A program made the translations under genes and the position numbers. A DNA stretch of 64,000 nt. Source: Methylorubrum aminovorans (lineage in GTDB: Bacteria; Pseudomonadota; Alphaproteobacteria; Rhizobiales; Beijerinckiaceae). How positions within the stretch are numbered: position 1 is the first letter of the stretch; the number at the start of each line of letters is the position of its first letter. Of this stretch, positions 8,630 through 16,853 are shown one piece after another. Under the pieces are notes generated by a model. The model was not told where the DNA came from, ran no database searches, and was given only the letters and a program-made list of their open reading frames with translations. The stretch covers positions 62,001 through 126,000 of the forward strand of contig NZ_BPRC01000002.1 of the NCBI RefSeq assembly GCF_022179725.1, read 5' to 3'.

Positions 8630-8646
8630 TCTGACGCTTCGTCAGA
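8630..8646. promoter_or_regulatory. Palindrome upstream of lutH, possible operator
   Basis: A 7-bp perfect inverted repeat TCTGACG/CGTCAGA with a 3-bp centre lies about 170 bp upstream of the lutH start in an AT-richer patch. It could be a protein binding site or a short hairpin. No bound regulator can be named from sequence. Confidence 0.35.
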
Positions 8647-9045
8647 GACTTACGGACAAAGAGGAAGACGACATCGGGATCATTCGGCAATTCTTCTTCG
8701 ACCGCCCGCGGCTCATCCGATCGAAGCCCGACGGAATTCGCGGTACGCAGAACCGAAGCCGCTCGATCTGGAATGAGTGCACCGCAATCGACTCACCCAT
8801 CAAACGCACGTCACCGGAAGTCTTCCCCGCCGGCCGGTCCTGCCCTTCACTGGAAGTGGCGCGTGCTTTCCAAGGACGATCGCGAAGCGCTCGGAGCCAT
8901 GAGCGATTCGCATCGACGGATTCCGGAACCGGCTCGACCGATACGCTCATCGACCGCATGGCGGAACCGATACGAGATCGGGATCTCCGGCGCGATCGCG
9001 TCTCCTACCGTCTCGATTGAATGCTTCGGTTCGACACCGCGCGCC

Positions 9046-9085
9046 GTCATTCCGGGGCGCGAGAGGCGAACCCGGAACCCACGAC
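9046..9085. repeat. Dispersed intergenic repeat, GTCATTCCGGGGCGC family
   Basis: The element GTCATTCCGGGGCGCGAGAG then GCGAACCCGGAACCC recurs with small changes at 52118-52154 (inverted arms) and 62218-62335. It looks like a short REP-type palindromic repeat. All copies are intergenic. Confidence 0.6.
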
Positions 9086-9110
9086 TGGCCTTGACGCCAT
9101 GTCTCACATC

Positions 9111-9143
9111 AAATCCGGTTGATCCCTTCGGGATGGCGGATTT
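9111..9143 (-). other. Stem-loop downstream of lutG
   Basis: AAATCCG (9111-9117) pairs with CGGATTT (9137-9143), and inside it ATCCC (9122-9126) pairs with GGGAT (9130-9134). A second small hairpin (GGCGCT/AGCGCC, 9148-9161) lies between it and the lutG stop. On the minus strand only TTT follows, so this is a weak terminator or a 3'-end stabiliser. Confidence 0.45.
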
Positions 9144-9209
9144 GGCCGGCGCTCAAGCGCCGCGTGGGCTGAACGGTCCGCTCCCCGCTTTGATCAAGCG
9201 GAGACCGGA

Positions 9210-9839
9210 TCAGAGGCGCGCCTGAATGCGGCGGGCGATCTCGCCCAGGCGCTGCTCCAGGATCGTCGGCACCTCGCAGACATAGGAGACCGATTGGTTG
9301 CGCTCGTCGAAGATGCGCCGGTCCCAATTGAACTGGCTCTCCAGGTCCGCGACCTCCTTGGAGGCGACCTTAGTGGGGTCGGATTCCGGGCTGTCCTTGA
9401 GTTCGCTCACCTTGTCCGCCTCATCGCGGATGCGCTCGGCAAGCCGGCGCTGCCCCTGCGCGTAGCGGGTGATGCCGCTCATCACCGTGCTGCGCTCGCC
9501 GTTGATGACCTCGAACACGCCGGCGAAGACGCGGGTGAGCCGCTTGCCCTTCTCGGCCGGATCGAGTTTTGCCGTGAACTCGTCGAGCAGGATGTCGGCC
9601 TCGCGCAGTTCCGTGCGGCGGGAGGCGAGCTTGCGGGCGAGTTGGGCCGCCTCGCGATCGTTGCCCCATTCCCCGGCCTCGGCAAGGTCGGGGCCCGTCC
9701 ATAACGAGCCGTAGCCGAGCGTCGTCACCTTACGCTGGGCGCAGGGCCAATCCGGATCGGCCTTGGGCTGCGCCAGGACGGGCCCGGCTGTCAGAAGAAG
9801 GGCGAGGCTGAGCGGGGCACGAACGGAGCGAAGAATCAT
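9210..9839 (-). CDS. lutG: Exported protein of the lut cluster
   Basis: 209 residues with a signal peptide (LSLALLLTAGPVLAQ). The mature part begins DPDWPCAQRKV and is mostly charged helix (about residues 60-209, for example RKLASRRTELREADILLDEF). A second Cys, in VSYVCEVPTILEQRL near the C-terminus, could pair with the N-terminal one. I do not recognise a named domain; the position matches lutG of AM1. It follows lutF by 10 nt and is probably co-transcribed with lutA-F. A periplasmic accessory role in lanthanide transport is inferred from location only. Confidence 0.85.
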   Translation of the reverse strand: MILRSVRAPLSLALLLTAGPVLAQPKADPDWPCAQRKVTTLGYGSLWTGPDLAEAGEWGNDREAAQLARKLASRRTELREADILLDEFTAKLDPAEKGKRLTRVFAGVFEVINGERSTVMSGITRYAQGQRRLAERIRDEADKVSELKDSPESDPTKVASKEVADLESQFNWDRRIFDERNQSVSYVCEVPTILEQRLGEIARRIQARL

Positions 9840-9849
9840 GGTGCGTCTC

Positions 9850-10743
9850 TCAGGCGGCTTCGCCGGCCGGTCCGCCGCGCCGGGCCATGATGCCGCGGCC
9901 CGGATCGTAGGCGATTGCGGCGAGGGTGAAGAACAGGAGGCCGGTGCCGACCACGACGGCGCAGGCGACCGGCTCGAAACGCCCGTAGAGGGCGAACCGC
10001 ACCAGCTCGACCGCGTGGGTGAACGGGTTGGCCTGGCAGATCAGGTAGAGCCACTCGCTCGATGCCCGGACCTGCCAGAGCGGATATAGGGCAGAAGAGG
10101 CAAAGAACATCGGGAAGATCACGAAATTCATGACGCTCGCGAAGTTCTCGAGCTGCCGCACCAGCGAGGACAGGAACAGGCCGATCGCCCCGAGCATCAG
10201 CCCCGAGGCCAGGAAGGCCGGCAGGGCGGCGAGGTAGCCGACCGGCGGGATGCCGGTCTCCCAGAACCAGGCGATGGCGAGGAAGGCGTAGGCCTGGACG
10301 ATGGAGACGCTGGTTCCGGCGATCAGCTTGGCGAGCAGCAGCGTCCAGCGCGGATAGGGCGAGGTGAGCAACACCTTCATCGAGCCGACCTCGCGGTCGT
10401 AGACCATCGAGAGTGAGGATTGCATGCCGTTGAAGAGCTGGATCATGACGGCCAGCCCCGGCACCACGTAGGCCTCGTAGAGCACATAGGTCTCGTAGGG
10501 CGGCACGATCGAGGTGCCGAGCGTATTGCGGAAACCGGCGGCGAAGATGAACAGCCAGACCAGCGGGCGGACCATCGCCGAGAAGAAGCGCTCCTTCTGG
10601 TGGAAGAAGCGCAGCAGCTCGCGGCGTACGATGCCGCCGAGCGCGATGAGATAGCCGACCGCATCGAGCCGGCCGGCATGGGGGACGGGCGGTGCGCCAA
10701 TCTCGGCGCGCGCCGCAACGGCAGGGTTCGGTGGGGAACTCAT
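9850..10743 (-). CDS. lutF: ABC-2 type permease of the lanthanide transport system
   Basis: 297 residues with about six membrane segments in the ABC-2 pattern, including the conserved stretch LSMVYDREVGSMKVLLTSPY followed by PRWTLLLAKLIAG. Its ATG overlaps the lutE stop as ATGA (10740-10743), so the two are translationally coupled. Families of this type are annotated as the permease of the PQQ-dependent alcohol dehydrogenase-associated ABC system. In AM1 the LutABEF transporter is needed for cytoplasmic lanthanide accumulation. ABC-2 permeases more often export, so a binding-protein-dependent import role, taken from the AM1 work, is unusual for the fold. Confidence 0.9.
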   Translation of the reverse strand: MSSPPNPAVAARAEIGAPPVPHAGRLDAVGYLIALGGIVRRELLRFFHQKERFFSAMVRPLVWLFIFAAGFRNTLGTSIVPPYETYVLYEAYVVPGLAVMIQLFNGMQSSLSMVYDREVGSMKVLLTSPYPRWTLLLAKLIAGTSVSIVQAYAFLAIAWFWETGIPPVGYLAALPAFLASGLMLGAIGLFLSSLVRQLENFASVMNFVIFPMFFASSALYPLWQVRASSEWLYLICQANPFTHAVELVRFALYGRFEPVACAVVVGTGLLFFTLAAIAYDPGRGIMARRGGPAGEAA

Positions 10744-11489
10744 GCGGCGGATTTCACGGCTCTCGTGTCGGGTTCGGCGACGAGGCGGCGGAAGGCGGCC
10801 TCCAGCGTCTCGCCGGGGGTGCCGATCTCACCGGCCCGGCCGCGGGCGACGATGCGGCCCCTATGAAGAACGACCGCATCATCGTCGGGCGAGATCTCCT
10901 CGAAGATATGGGTCGCCCACAGCACCGACAGCCCCTCCTCACGGACCAGGGCGCGGACGATGGCGACGATGTCGGCGCGGGATTCGAGGTCGAGCCCCAC
11001 GGTGGGTTCGTCGAGGAGCAGCAGGCGCGGCGCGTGGATCAGCGAGCGAGCGATCTCGATGCGCCGCGACTGGCCGCCGGAGAGGGTGCGGATCTTGTCG
11101 TTGCGCCGCTCGGCGAGCCCGACGCGGGCGAGCAGGGTCTCGATGCGGACTCGCGCCGCCGCCCGGCCGATGCCGTGCAGGCTGGCGTGGTAGTGCAGGT
11201 TCTGCGCCACGGTGAGGTCGGTATCCAGCGTCCGGGCCTGGAACACCACGCCGAGGCCGGCCAGCGCCCGCGACGGCTCGCGGTCGAGGGGATGGCCGAG
11301 GATCGAGACCCGGCCCTCCTGATGGTTGTAGAGCCGAGTGATTACCGAGAAGAGCGTGGTCTTGCCCGCGCCGTTGGGCCCGAGCAGCGCCATGAAATGC
11401 CCGCGCTCCACCGTCAGCGACACGTCGGAGAGCGCGGCGCGCTGGCCGAAGCGGTGGCTGACGCCGGCGACCTCGAGGGCGGCGCTCAT
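10740..11489 (-). CDS. lutE: ABC transporter ATP-binding protein of the lanthanide transport system
   Basis: 249 residues. The ATG at 11489 overlaps the lutD stop (ATGA), which fixes the start; the 14-codon extension upstream is within lutD. Walker A is GPNGAGKTT, the Q-loop lies near VVFQARTLD, the signature is LSGGQSRR, Walker B is LLLLDEPTVGLD and the switch His is in WATHIFEE. It pairs with the permease LutF. The family is the PQQ-alcohol-dehydrogenase-associated ATPase (TIGR03864 type, from memory). Confidence 0.93.
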   Translation of the reverse strand: MSAALEVAGVSHRFGQRAALSDVSLTVERGHFMALLGPNGAGKTTLFSVITRLYNHQEGRVSILGHPLDREPSRALAGLGVVFQARTLDTDLTVAQNLHYHASLHGIGRAAARVRIETLLARVGLAERRNDKIRTLSGGQSRRIEIARSLIHAPRLLLLDEPTVGLDLESRADIVAIVRALVREEGLSVLWATHIFEEISPDDDAVVLHRGRIVARGRAGEIGTPGETLEAAFRRLVAEPDTRAVKSAA

Positions 11490-11740
11490 TTCGGCAGCGC
11501 CCGCCGCGCGTCGTCGAGCGCCTCCAGGCACTCGTCGAACTCACCTTCGCCCTGCTCGCGTTCGGCGATCTTCAGGGCGCGCTGAAGCTTCTGCGGCACG
11601 GCCTCGGGCGCGAGCTTTTCCGCCTGCGCCCTCACCGCAGCGATGCCCTCGGCACAGGCAGCCTTGTCGTCGGCAAGCGCGGGGGCAGCGATGAGGAACA
11701 GGATGAGCGAGGTGCCGAAGCGCTTCATGAGGAGCCCCAT
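11486..11740 (-). CDS. lutD: Small exported lut-cluster protein
   Basis: 84 residues from the ATG at 11740, one base after the lutC stop; ATG 11728 would also keep the signal peptide (KRFGTSLILFLIAAPALA). The mature protein of about 60 residues is a two-helix unit with two cysteines, one in KAACAEGIAAVRAQ and one in GEFDECLEALDDARRALPK. It resembles the small protein at 4674-5033. No enzymatic motif is visible. Coupling to lutC and lutE by 1-nt spacing and ATGA overlap indicates one transcript. Confidence 0.85.
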   Translation of the reverse strand: MGLLMKRFGTSLILFLIAAPALADDKAACAEGIAAVRAQAEKLAPEAVPQKLQRALKIAEREQGEGEFDECLEALDDARRALPK

Positions 11741-11741
11741 C

Positions 11742-12176
11742 TCACTTCACCGTAATCGTGCCGGCCATGCCCTTCTCCTCTAGCCCCTGTGCGTACCACT
11801 TGTACGCCCCCGGCTTGATGGCGACGAACTCGATGGCGATCTCGCCGGGATCGTCGAATTCGAGGTGGTCGGGCGGACCGCCGCCGTGGATCTCCTTGTG
11901 CTCGATGACGATCTGGTTGAACCAGATGTAGCGGAAGAACTCGGGCGCGTAGAACTTGTACTCCTGCCGCCCCTTGGCGACGATGCGCAGCCGGTAGGCT
12001 TTGCCGGCCTCCAGCTCGATATCCTTATTCTCGACCACGAAGTCGTTGCCCTCGTCGTTGCCGAGGACGAGGTCGGGCAGGTTCTGGCGCTTCTTGGTGA
12101 GGTCGAGGGCGCCCGCAGGCGCACCGGCGAGCATCAGGGCCGCGGCGGCGAGGCCGAGGCGCGTCATCCATTTCAT
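11742..12176 (-). CDS. lutC: Cupredoxin-like periplasmic protein of the lut cluster
   Basis: 144 residues from the ATG at 12176, which has GGGAGGAAG upstream. The signal peptide is MTRLGLAAAALMLAGAPAGA. The mature part has a cupredoxin-like beta pattern (DIELEAGKAYRLRIVAKG, YIWFNQIVIEHKEIHGGG, GEIAIEFVAIKPGAYKWY, ending in AGTITVK). The Cys of a type-1 copper site is absent (KWYAQGLEEKGM), so classical blue-copper binding looks unlikely. Many Asp/Glu and His residues remain that could bind another metal. It corresponds to lutC in AM1; the biochemical role is not known to me. Confidence 0.85.
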   Translation of the reverse strand: MKWMTRLGLAAAALMLAGAPAGALDLTKKRQNLPDLVLGNDEGNDFVVENKDIELEAGKAYRLRIVAKGRQEYKFYAPEFFRYIWFNQIVIEHKEIHGGGPPDHLEFDDPGEIAIEFVAIKPGAYKWYAQGLEEKGMAGTITVK

Positions 12177-12268
12177 GTCGCTTCCTCCCGTCCTTCGCCG
12201 GCCTTGCATCGTCTTCTCCGTGGGCCGCCAGCGACTTTCGGAACGATGCCTTAGCCGGCGAACTGAAG

Positions 12269-13276
12269 TTATTTCTTCGAGATCGCCACGCCCCACGGCA
12301 GCAGCCCGACCGGGATGCTCTTGACCACCTTCAGCCCGTCCACGTCGATCACCGAGACGTCGTTGGAGGTGCCGTTGGTTGTGTAGAGCTGCTTCTCGTC
12401 GGGCGTGAAGGCGAGCTGCCAGACGCGCTGGCCGACCGGCAGGTACTTCTGCACCTCATAGGTCTTGGCATCGACCACGGCGACGCGGTTGGCCGGCCCC
12501 AGCGCGACGAAGGCCTTGGTCCCGTCCTTGGTCAGGCGTACACCCACGGGCTGGATCTGCTCGTCGGTGACGCTCGGGATCTTGAAGGTGATCTTCTTGA
12601 TGACCTTGCGGGTGGCCACATCGATCACCGAGACCGTGCCGCCGACCTCTGCCGAGACCCAGAGGAGCTTGCCGTCCGAGGAGAACTCGGCGAAGCGGGG
12701 GCGCGCATCCACCAGCACGTTGTCGATCACCTCGAAGGTCTTGGTGTCGATGAAGTGGGCCATGTTGGTGGTCTCGGAGGTGTTCACGAGAACCTTGCCG
12801 TCCGGAGACAGGCCCATCCCCTCCGGCTCCACGCCGACCGGGATCTCGGCCAGCACCTTGTTCTTCTCGATGTCGATGATGGTGACTTGGCTGTCGTCCT
12901 CGTTGGCGACGTAGAGCGGATTGCCGCTCTGATCGAGGATGAACTGCTCCGGATCGGGTCCCGAGCGCAGCGAGCGGACCACCTTGCCGGTCGCCGTGTC
13001 GAGCACGTCGATGCGGTCGTCGTCGCTGGCGCAGACGAACAGCTCCTTGTCGTCCTTGGAGAGCGTCACGCCGCGCGGGCGCCGCCCGACCTTCCAGGTC
13101 GCGGTCACCGCCATGGTCGCGGTATCGATCACCGAGACGGTGTTGGCCTTCTCGTTGGTGACGTAGGCGGTGAAGGCCTGCGCCGTTCCGATCGTGCCGA
13201 GCCACGCCCCCGCGAGGCCGAACCAACTCCCCGCGAGCACCGCGCAACCCAACCCCGCCCTCACGCGAGCGACCAT
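12269..13276 (-). CDS. lutB: YVTN beta-propeller periplasmic protein of the lut cluster
   Basis: 335 residues. The ATG at 13276 has GGGAG 8 nt upstream and is followed directly by a signal peptide (ending GTAQA); the upstream in-frame ATG at 13342 gives an implausible leader. The rest is a series of about seven YVTN-type blades (FTAYVTNEKANTVSVIDTAT, LFVCASDDDRIDVLD, LYVANEDDSQVTIID, LWVSAEVGGTVSVID, LYTTNGTSNDVSVID). It belongs to the PQQ-dependent-catabolism-associated propeller family (TIGR03866 type, from memory). It is part of the lut transcript in AM1. A second propeller of this kind is at 20204-21217. Confidence 0.92.
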   Translation of the reverse strand: MVARVRAGLGCAVLAGSWFGLAGAWLGTIGTAQAFTAYVTNEKANTVSVIDTATMAVTATWKVGRRPRGVTLSKDDKELFVCASDDDRIDVLDTATGKVVRSLRSGPDPEQFILDQSGNPLYVANEDDSQVTIIDIEKNKVLAEIPVGVEPEGMGLSPDGKVLVNTSETTNMAHFIDTKTFEVIDNVLVDARPRFAEFSSDGKLLWVSAEVGGTVSVIDVATRKVIKKITFKIPSVTDEQIQPVGVRLTKDGTKAFVALGPANRVAVVDAKTYEVQKYLPVGQRVWQLAFTPDEKQLYTTNGTSNDVSVIDVDGLKVVKSIPVGLLPWGVAISKK

Positions 13277-13453
13277 CGGCGTTCTCCCTGTCGTCTCCGG
13301 CGCGTCGTTGCGCGCCCGCGTTGAAAACTGTTGCAGCGACATGGCCCTCGCCGGCCGGTGCTCAAAGGAAAAACGGGCGGCGTGCGGTCGCTGGCCGGGT
13401 GGTCGATTGCCGCATCGGTCGCTGTTTCGCCCCAGAGCGGCCCGGAACGCTCG

Positions 13454-14737
13454 TCACCGGAATTTGCACGCCGTTTCCGGCTCGTCGGTGCCGAGCGTGT
13501 CGAGCGGCGTGCGCTGGTGGATGAAGCCAGGCTCGGGCGCCACCGACACCATCGCCTTGGGCTGCACCACGATGATCGGCTGTCGCAACTGATGGTCCCA
13601 GGGACGGTAGGTCAGCGAGACGCCCTTGTAGGCCGGCAGCGAGAATTCGGGCGTGACGAAGTGGGCGGCGAGCTTGGCCGGATCGGTGCCTCGCACCTGT
13701 GTCGCCGCCTCGCCGACGGTGCGCACCGCCGCCCAGACCTGATAATCGAGCGGCCGCATCAGGCGCCCGGCGAGCCGGCGGAAGCGGTTCTGCGCCTGGG
13801 CCGCGCCCCAGGTCTCCAGCGTCGGGTGCCAGGTGGTGGCGATCAGCCCCTGCGTTCCGGCCACGGGGCGCGGATCGACGGTGCGGAAGGGGACGTAATC
13901 GCCCCAATCGCCCTCCTCGTCGGCGACCACCGCCATGTCGTAGTCGAGCCCGCGGGTGAAGACCATCGCCTCGGCCCGGGTCGGCGTGTCGCCGCGGGCC
14001 TTGGCCAGGGGCCCGAAGGTCCAGGGCTTTTCCGCGGTGATCTTGAGCCCGAACTTGCGGGCGGAGTTCTTCATCGCCTCCGCGTAAGCCTTGTCGCGCT
14101 CGCTCGGACCGACGATCAGGAAGATCTTCCGCCAGCGCATCAGCGTCAGGTACTGCGCTAGGGCATCCGTCTGCATGGCGCGGCTCGGCAGCACGTGGAA
14201 CAGGTTGGCGCGGCAATCGGCCCCGCGCAGCCGGTCGTCCGGCGCACCGGCGTTGAGGATGACGGCCCCCGTATCCTTCAGGGCGTCGGCCACCGCCAGC
14301 ACCTCGGCGGCCGGCAGGGTCAGCACGAAGAATTTCACGCCTTTGTCCGCCAACGCCTTGGCGGCCTCGACCGGATTCTGCTCGGCTTCGAGGGCGACCT
14401 CGTCGAGGGCGAAGGTCTGCTTGGTGAAGCGGCCGGTGGTGTTGTTGTCCTTCACCGCCATCCGCGCGCCGGCGACGCCGAGATCCTCGGGATCGGCCTC
14501 CGCATCGTAGGAGGACGGCGCCGGCACCGGGCGATAGAGCACGGCGACGCGCGTCTCGGAGCCGGGAACCGGTGTGGCCGCCCCGGCGGTCGGCGAGCCC
14601 GACGGCGGTTCGCCGGTGGCGGCCTTCGGCTCCTGGGCGTGCAGGGGGAGGGTCAGGGCCGCGGCCAGGCTGGTCGCGAGGCCGACGGCGAGGAGAGTCG
14701 AGACGGACGAACGCATTGCCCGGCAGGCTAGCAACAT
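13454..14737 (-). CDS. lutA: Periplasmic substrate-binding protein of the lanthanide ABC transporter
   Basis: 427 residues from ATG 14737 (GGTGG upstream); ATG 14716 is an alternative giving a tidier signal peptide (VSTLLAVGLATSLAAALTLP). The mature part resembles type-I periplasmic binding proteins of the branched-chain amino-acid class (ARMAVKDNNTTGRFTKQTF, FLIVGPSERDKAYAEAMK, WHPTLETWGAAQAQNRF). This matches the PQQ-alcohol-dehydrogenase-associated binding protein family (TIGR03863 type, from memory). It is the first gene of the lutABCDEFG run and is divergent from 14947. Periplasmic capture of a lanthanide chelate is the role proposed in AM1. Confidence 0.92.
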   Translation of the reverse strand: MLLACRAMRSSVSTLLAVGLATSLAAALTLPLHAQEPKAATGEPPSGSPTAGAATPVPGSETRVAVLYRPVPAPSSYDAEADPEDLGVAGARMAVKDNNTTGRFTKQTFALDEVALEAEQNPVEAAKALADKGVKFFVLTLPAAEVLAVADALKDTGAVILNAGAPDDRLRGADCRANLFHVLPSRAMQTDALAQYLTLMRWRKIFLIVGPSERDKAYAEAMKNSARKFGLKITAEKPWTFGPLAKARGDTPTRAEAMVFTRGLDYDMAVVADEEGDWGDYVPFRTVDPRPVAGTQGLIATTWHPTLETWGAAQAQNRFRRLAGRLMRPLDYQVWAAVRTVGEAATQVRGTDPAKLAAHFVTPEFSLPAYKGVSLTYRPWDHQLRQPIIVVQPKAMVSVAPEPGFIHQRTPLDTLGTDEPETACKFR

Positions 14738-14946
14738 CTTGCCACCGGCCTCAACGACGGAAGCATAAGATTTTCATAAGACTACGAGCCCGCGCCCCCT
14801 GGACGGTGCGATCGCGACATGGCTCGCATCCATTGCTGGACTCGCCGATACGCTCGGGACGATTGCGCGGACCGTTGCCAAATGATCCGGGAAACCAAGT
14901 TACAGGCTGTCCGCGCGGTACCGCGCCCGATCCAGGCTCCGATCCC

Positions 14947-15468
14947 ATGCGACTTCGCGCCCTCCTGCCCGCCCTCACCCTCCTGTCCGCGCTCACCAAC
15001 ACCGCTTCGGCGGAGGAGCCGGCGCGCAAGGCGGCGATCTTCCCGGCGGAGGTGAACGATCCGACCCTGGCCTATGGCCGCAAGCCGCTGCCGGCCGATC
15101 AGAAGCGCCTCGACCTCGTCACCGACGTGCTGCGCAAGCAGCTCGCCGAGAAGGGCGGCCTTGAGAGCGTCGATCTCGGCCCTCAGGCGGAAGAAATCCG
15201 CAAGGAAAGCCCGCTCTACAAGTGCAACGGCTGCACCGCGCCGATCGCCAAGGCGCTCGGGGCAGAGCTCGCCGTCACCACCTTCGCCGACAAGGGCGCC
15301 AACCAGTTGTTCAGCCTCGTCGTCACCATCGCCGAGGCCGAGAGCGGCAAGGTCGTGCGCCAGGGCCAAGCCGTGATAAGAGCCAACACCGACGACGACT
15401 GGTCCCACGCCGCGCGCTGGATCGTGAAGAACCGCCTGCTGGCCGAGCCGCTGCCCGGTCGTTCCTGA
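14947..15468 (+). CDS. Exported DUF3280/DUF2380-like protein, function unknown
   Basis: 173 residues with a signal peptide (LRALLPALTLLSALTNTASA). The body reads as an alpha/beta domain (KAAIFPAEVNDPTL, LDLVTDVLRKQLAEKGGLES, AELAVTTFADKGANQLFSLV) with a CNGC pair near residue 90. It resembles the DUF3280/DUF2380 group of small periplasmic proteins found near PQQ-dependent dehydrogenases; this assignment is from memory and uncertain. The gene is divergent from lutA and 45 bp ahead of mfnB, so it could belong to either system. Confidence 0.75.
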   Translation: MRLRALLPALTLLSALTNTASAEEPARKAAIFPAEVNDPTLAYGRKPLPADQKRLDLVTDVLRKQLAEKGGLESVDLGPQAEEIRKESPLYKCNGCTAPIAKALGAELAVTTFADKGANQLFSLVVTIAEAESGKVVRQGQAVIRANTDDDWSHAARWIVKNRLLAEPLPGRS

Positions 15469-15513
15469 GGCGGGGCTTGTGCGGGCGCGCAAGGCTGAGC
15501 AAGAACGTTCCCC

Positions 15514-16227
15514 GTGTCCGACATCCAACCGATTTCCTCCGTGCGTCCCCGCCTGCTCGTCAGCGTGCGCGGGCCCGACGAAGCCCTGACCGCGCTCCGG
15601 GCCGGGGCTGACCTGATCGACGCCAAGGATCCCGAGCGTGGGGCGCTCGGCGCCCTCCCGGCTGAGACCGTCCGCGCCGTCGCCGCCGGCATCGGCAGGC
15701 GGGCCGTCACCAGCGCGGTGGCCGGTGACGGAACGGGAACCGAGATCGCCGCCGCCATCGCGGAGATGGCCGCGACGGGCGTGGATTTCATCAAGATCGC
15801 GGTCGGCACCGCGGACGACGACGCCCTGGCCGAGGCTGCCGCGCGGGCGCCGGGCCGGGTGATCGGCGTCCTGTTCGCCGAGGACGGCCTCGCCGGCGAT
15901 GCGTTGCCCGCGCGTCTGGCTGCCGCGGGCTTCGTCGGAGCCATGATCGACACGCGCGGCAAGACGGGAACGGCGCTGCCCACCCTGATGTCCGCGCCGC
16001 AGCTCGCCGCCTTCGTCGCCGGTTGCCGCGCGCACGGCCTGATGAGCGGGCTTGCCGGCTCACTCGGGCTTGCCGACATCCCGGCGCTGGCGAGGCTCAA
16101 CCCCGATTATCTCGGCTTCCGCGGCGGCCTCTGCCGCGACGGCGACCGGCGGCAGGCACTCGACGGCGCGCGGGTCGCGCGGGCGGTGACGGCGATGCGG
16201 GACAGCCCGCGGGCCGACGCGGCGTGA
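15514..16227 (+). CDS. mfnB: (5-formylfuran-3-yl)methyl phosphate synthase (methylofuran synthesis)
   Basis: 237 residues from a GTG at 15514. A TIM-barrel DUF556 protein: the motif LIDAKDPERGALG carries the Schiff-base lysine seen in MfnB, followed by AVAGDGTGTEIAA, FIKIAVG and FVGAMIDTRGKTGTALP. MfnB condenses two triose phosphates to the furan precursor of methanofuran; in methylotrophs the product is methylofuran, the formyl carrier of the Fhc complex. Its stop overlaps the start region of the kinase gene that follows. Length matches the family (about 235). Confidence 0.9.
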   Translation: MSDIQPISSVRPRLLVSVRGPDEALTALRAGADLIDAKDPERGALGALPAETVRAVAAGIGRRAVTSAVAGDGTGTEIAAAIAEMAATGVDFIKIAVGTADDDALAEAAARAPGRVIGVLFAEDGLAGDALPARLAAAGFVGAMIDTRGKTGTALPTLMSAPQLAAFVAGCRAHGLMSGLAGSLGLADIPALARLNPDYLGFRGGLCRDGDRRQALDGARVARAVTAMRDSPRADAA

Positions 16228-16232
16228 CAGCC

Positions 16233-16853
16233 ATGACAAGTTCAACGCCAACCCCTCTCGCCGGCGGAGGGGGGAGCGATTCAGGCCGCACCGTCATCAA
16301 GATCGGCGGCAGCCTCGTCTCCGATGGGGCCCGGCTTCGCGCCACCCTCACCGATTGCGTGGACAACGCCTCTGTGGCGATCGTGCCCGGCGGCGGCCCC
16401 TTTGCCGACGCGGTGCGGACGGCGCAGGCCGCGCTCGGCTTCGACGACGGGCTCGCTCACCGCCTCGCCCTCGACGCCATGGGCCGCATGGCCGAGGTGT
16501 TTGGCGCGCTAGAACCGAGGCTGGCCGTCGCTGCGAGCCCGGAGGCCGTGGCCGACGCCCTCGCCCAGGGCCGCTCGGTGATCTGGGATCCGGTTGCGGT
16601 CAAAGCGGGTCATCCCGACATCGCCGAGAGTTGGGCGATCACCTCCGACAGCCTCGCCCTCTGGCTTGCCGGCATGCTCGGCGCGGAGCGCTGCATTCTG
16701 GTTAAGTCGGCTAATATCCCGGCGCGAACCGATCCGGCTTCGCTGGCGCAGGCCGGCCTCGTCGATGCCGCCTTCCCCCGTTTCGCGGCCGCCTTTCCTG
16801 GGGCGATCGTGATCCGAGGCCCCGACGCTTCCTGCGAGAGGCCCGCCGCATGA
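16233..16853 (+). CDS. Amino-acid-kinase-fold protein, probable methylofuran-pathway kinase (MfnE-like)
   Basis: 206 residues from ATG 16233; a GTG at 16224 overlapping the mfnB stop is the alternative. Amino acid kinase motifs are clear: VIKIGGSLVSDGARL near residue 22, VAIVPGGGPFADAVR, and SWAITSDSLALWLAGMLGAE. In archaea MfnE phosphorylates the aminomethylfuran phosphate made after MfnB; adjacency to mfnB supports the same step here. The family (COG2054 type) is known among the H4MPT/methylofuran genes of methylotrophs. It overlaps the next gene by 4 nt (ATGA). Confidence 0.85.
   Translation: MTSSTPTPLAGGGGSDSGRTVIKIGGSLVSDGARLRATLTDCVDNASVAIVPGGGPFADAVRTAQAALGFDDGLAHRLALDAMGRMAEVFGALEPRLAVAASPEAVADALAQGRSVIWDPVAVKAGHPDIAESWAITSDSLALWLAGMLGAERCILVKSANIPARTDPASLAQAGLVDAAFPRFAAAFPGAIVIRGPDASCERPAA

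Larger units (their letters stand above)
8461..9209. other. 750-bp intergenic region between lutG and lutH
   Basis: No frame on either strand looks like a gene. It contains a 17-bp palindrome at 8630-8646 (TCTGACG, CTT, CGTCAGA) about 170 bp upstream of lutH, next to an AT-richer stretch GTTATGGCAACATATTT that could be part of the lutH promoter. It also holds a dispersed-repeat copy at 9046-9085 and two stem-loops just past the lutG stop (9111-9143 and 9148-9161). It is long for this compact cluster and probably carries the lutH promoter and the lutG 3' end. Confidence 0.6.

Noticed and set aside
8642..9107. Short open frames in the lutG-lutH gap
   Set aside because: Arg/Ser-rich products without Shine-Dalgarno, signal peptide or domain; they cross the dispersed repeat.
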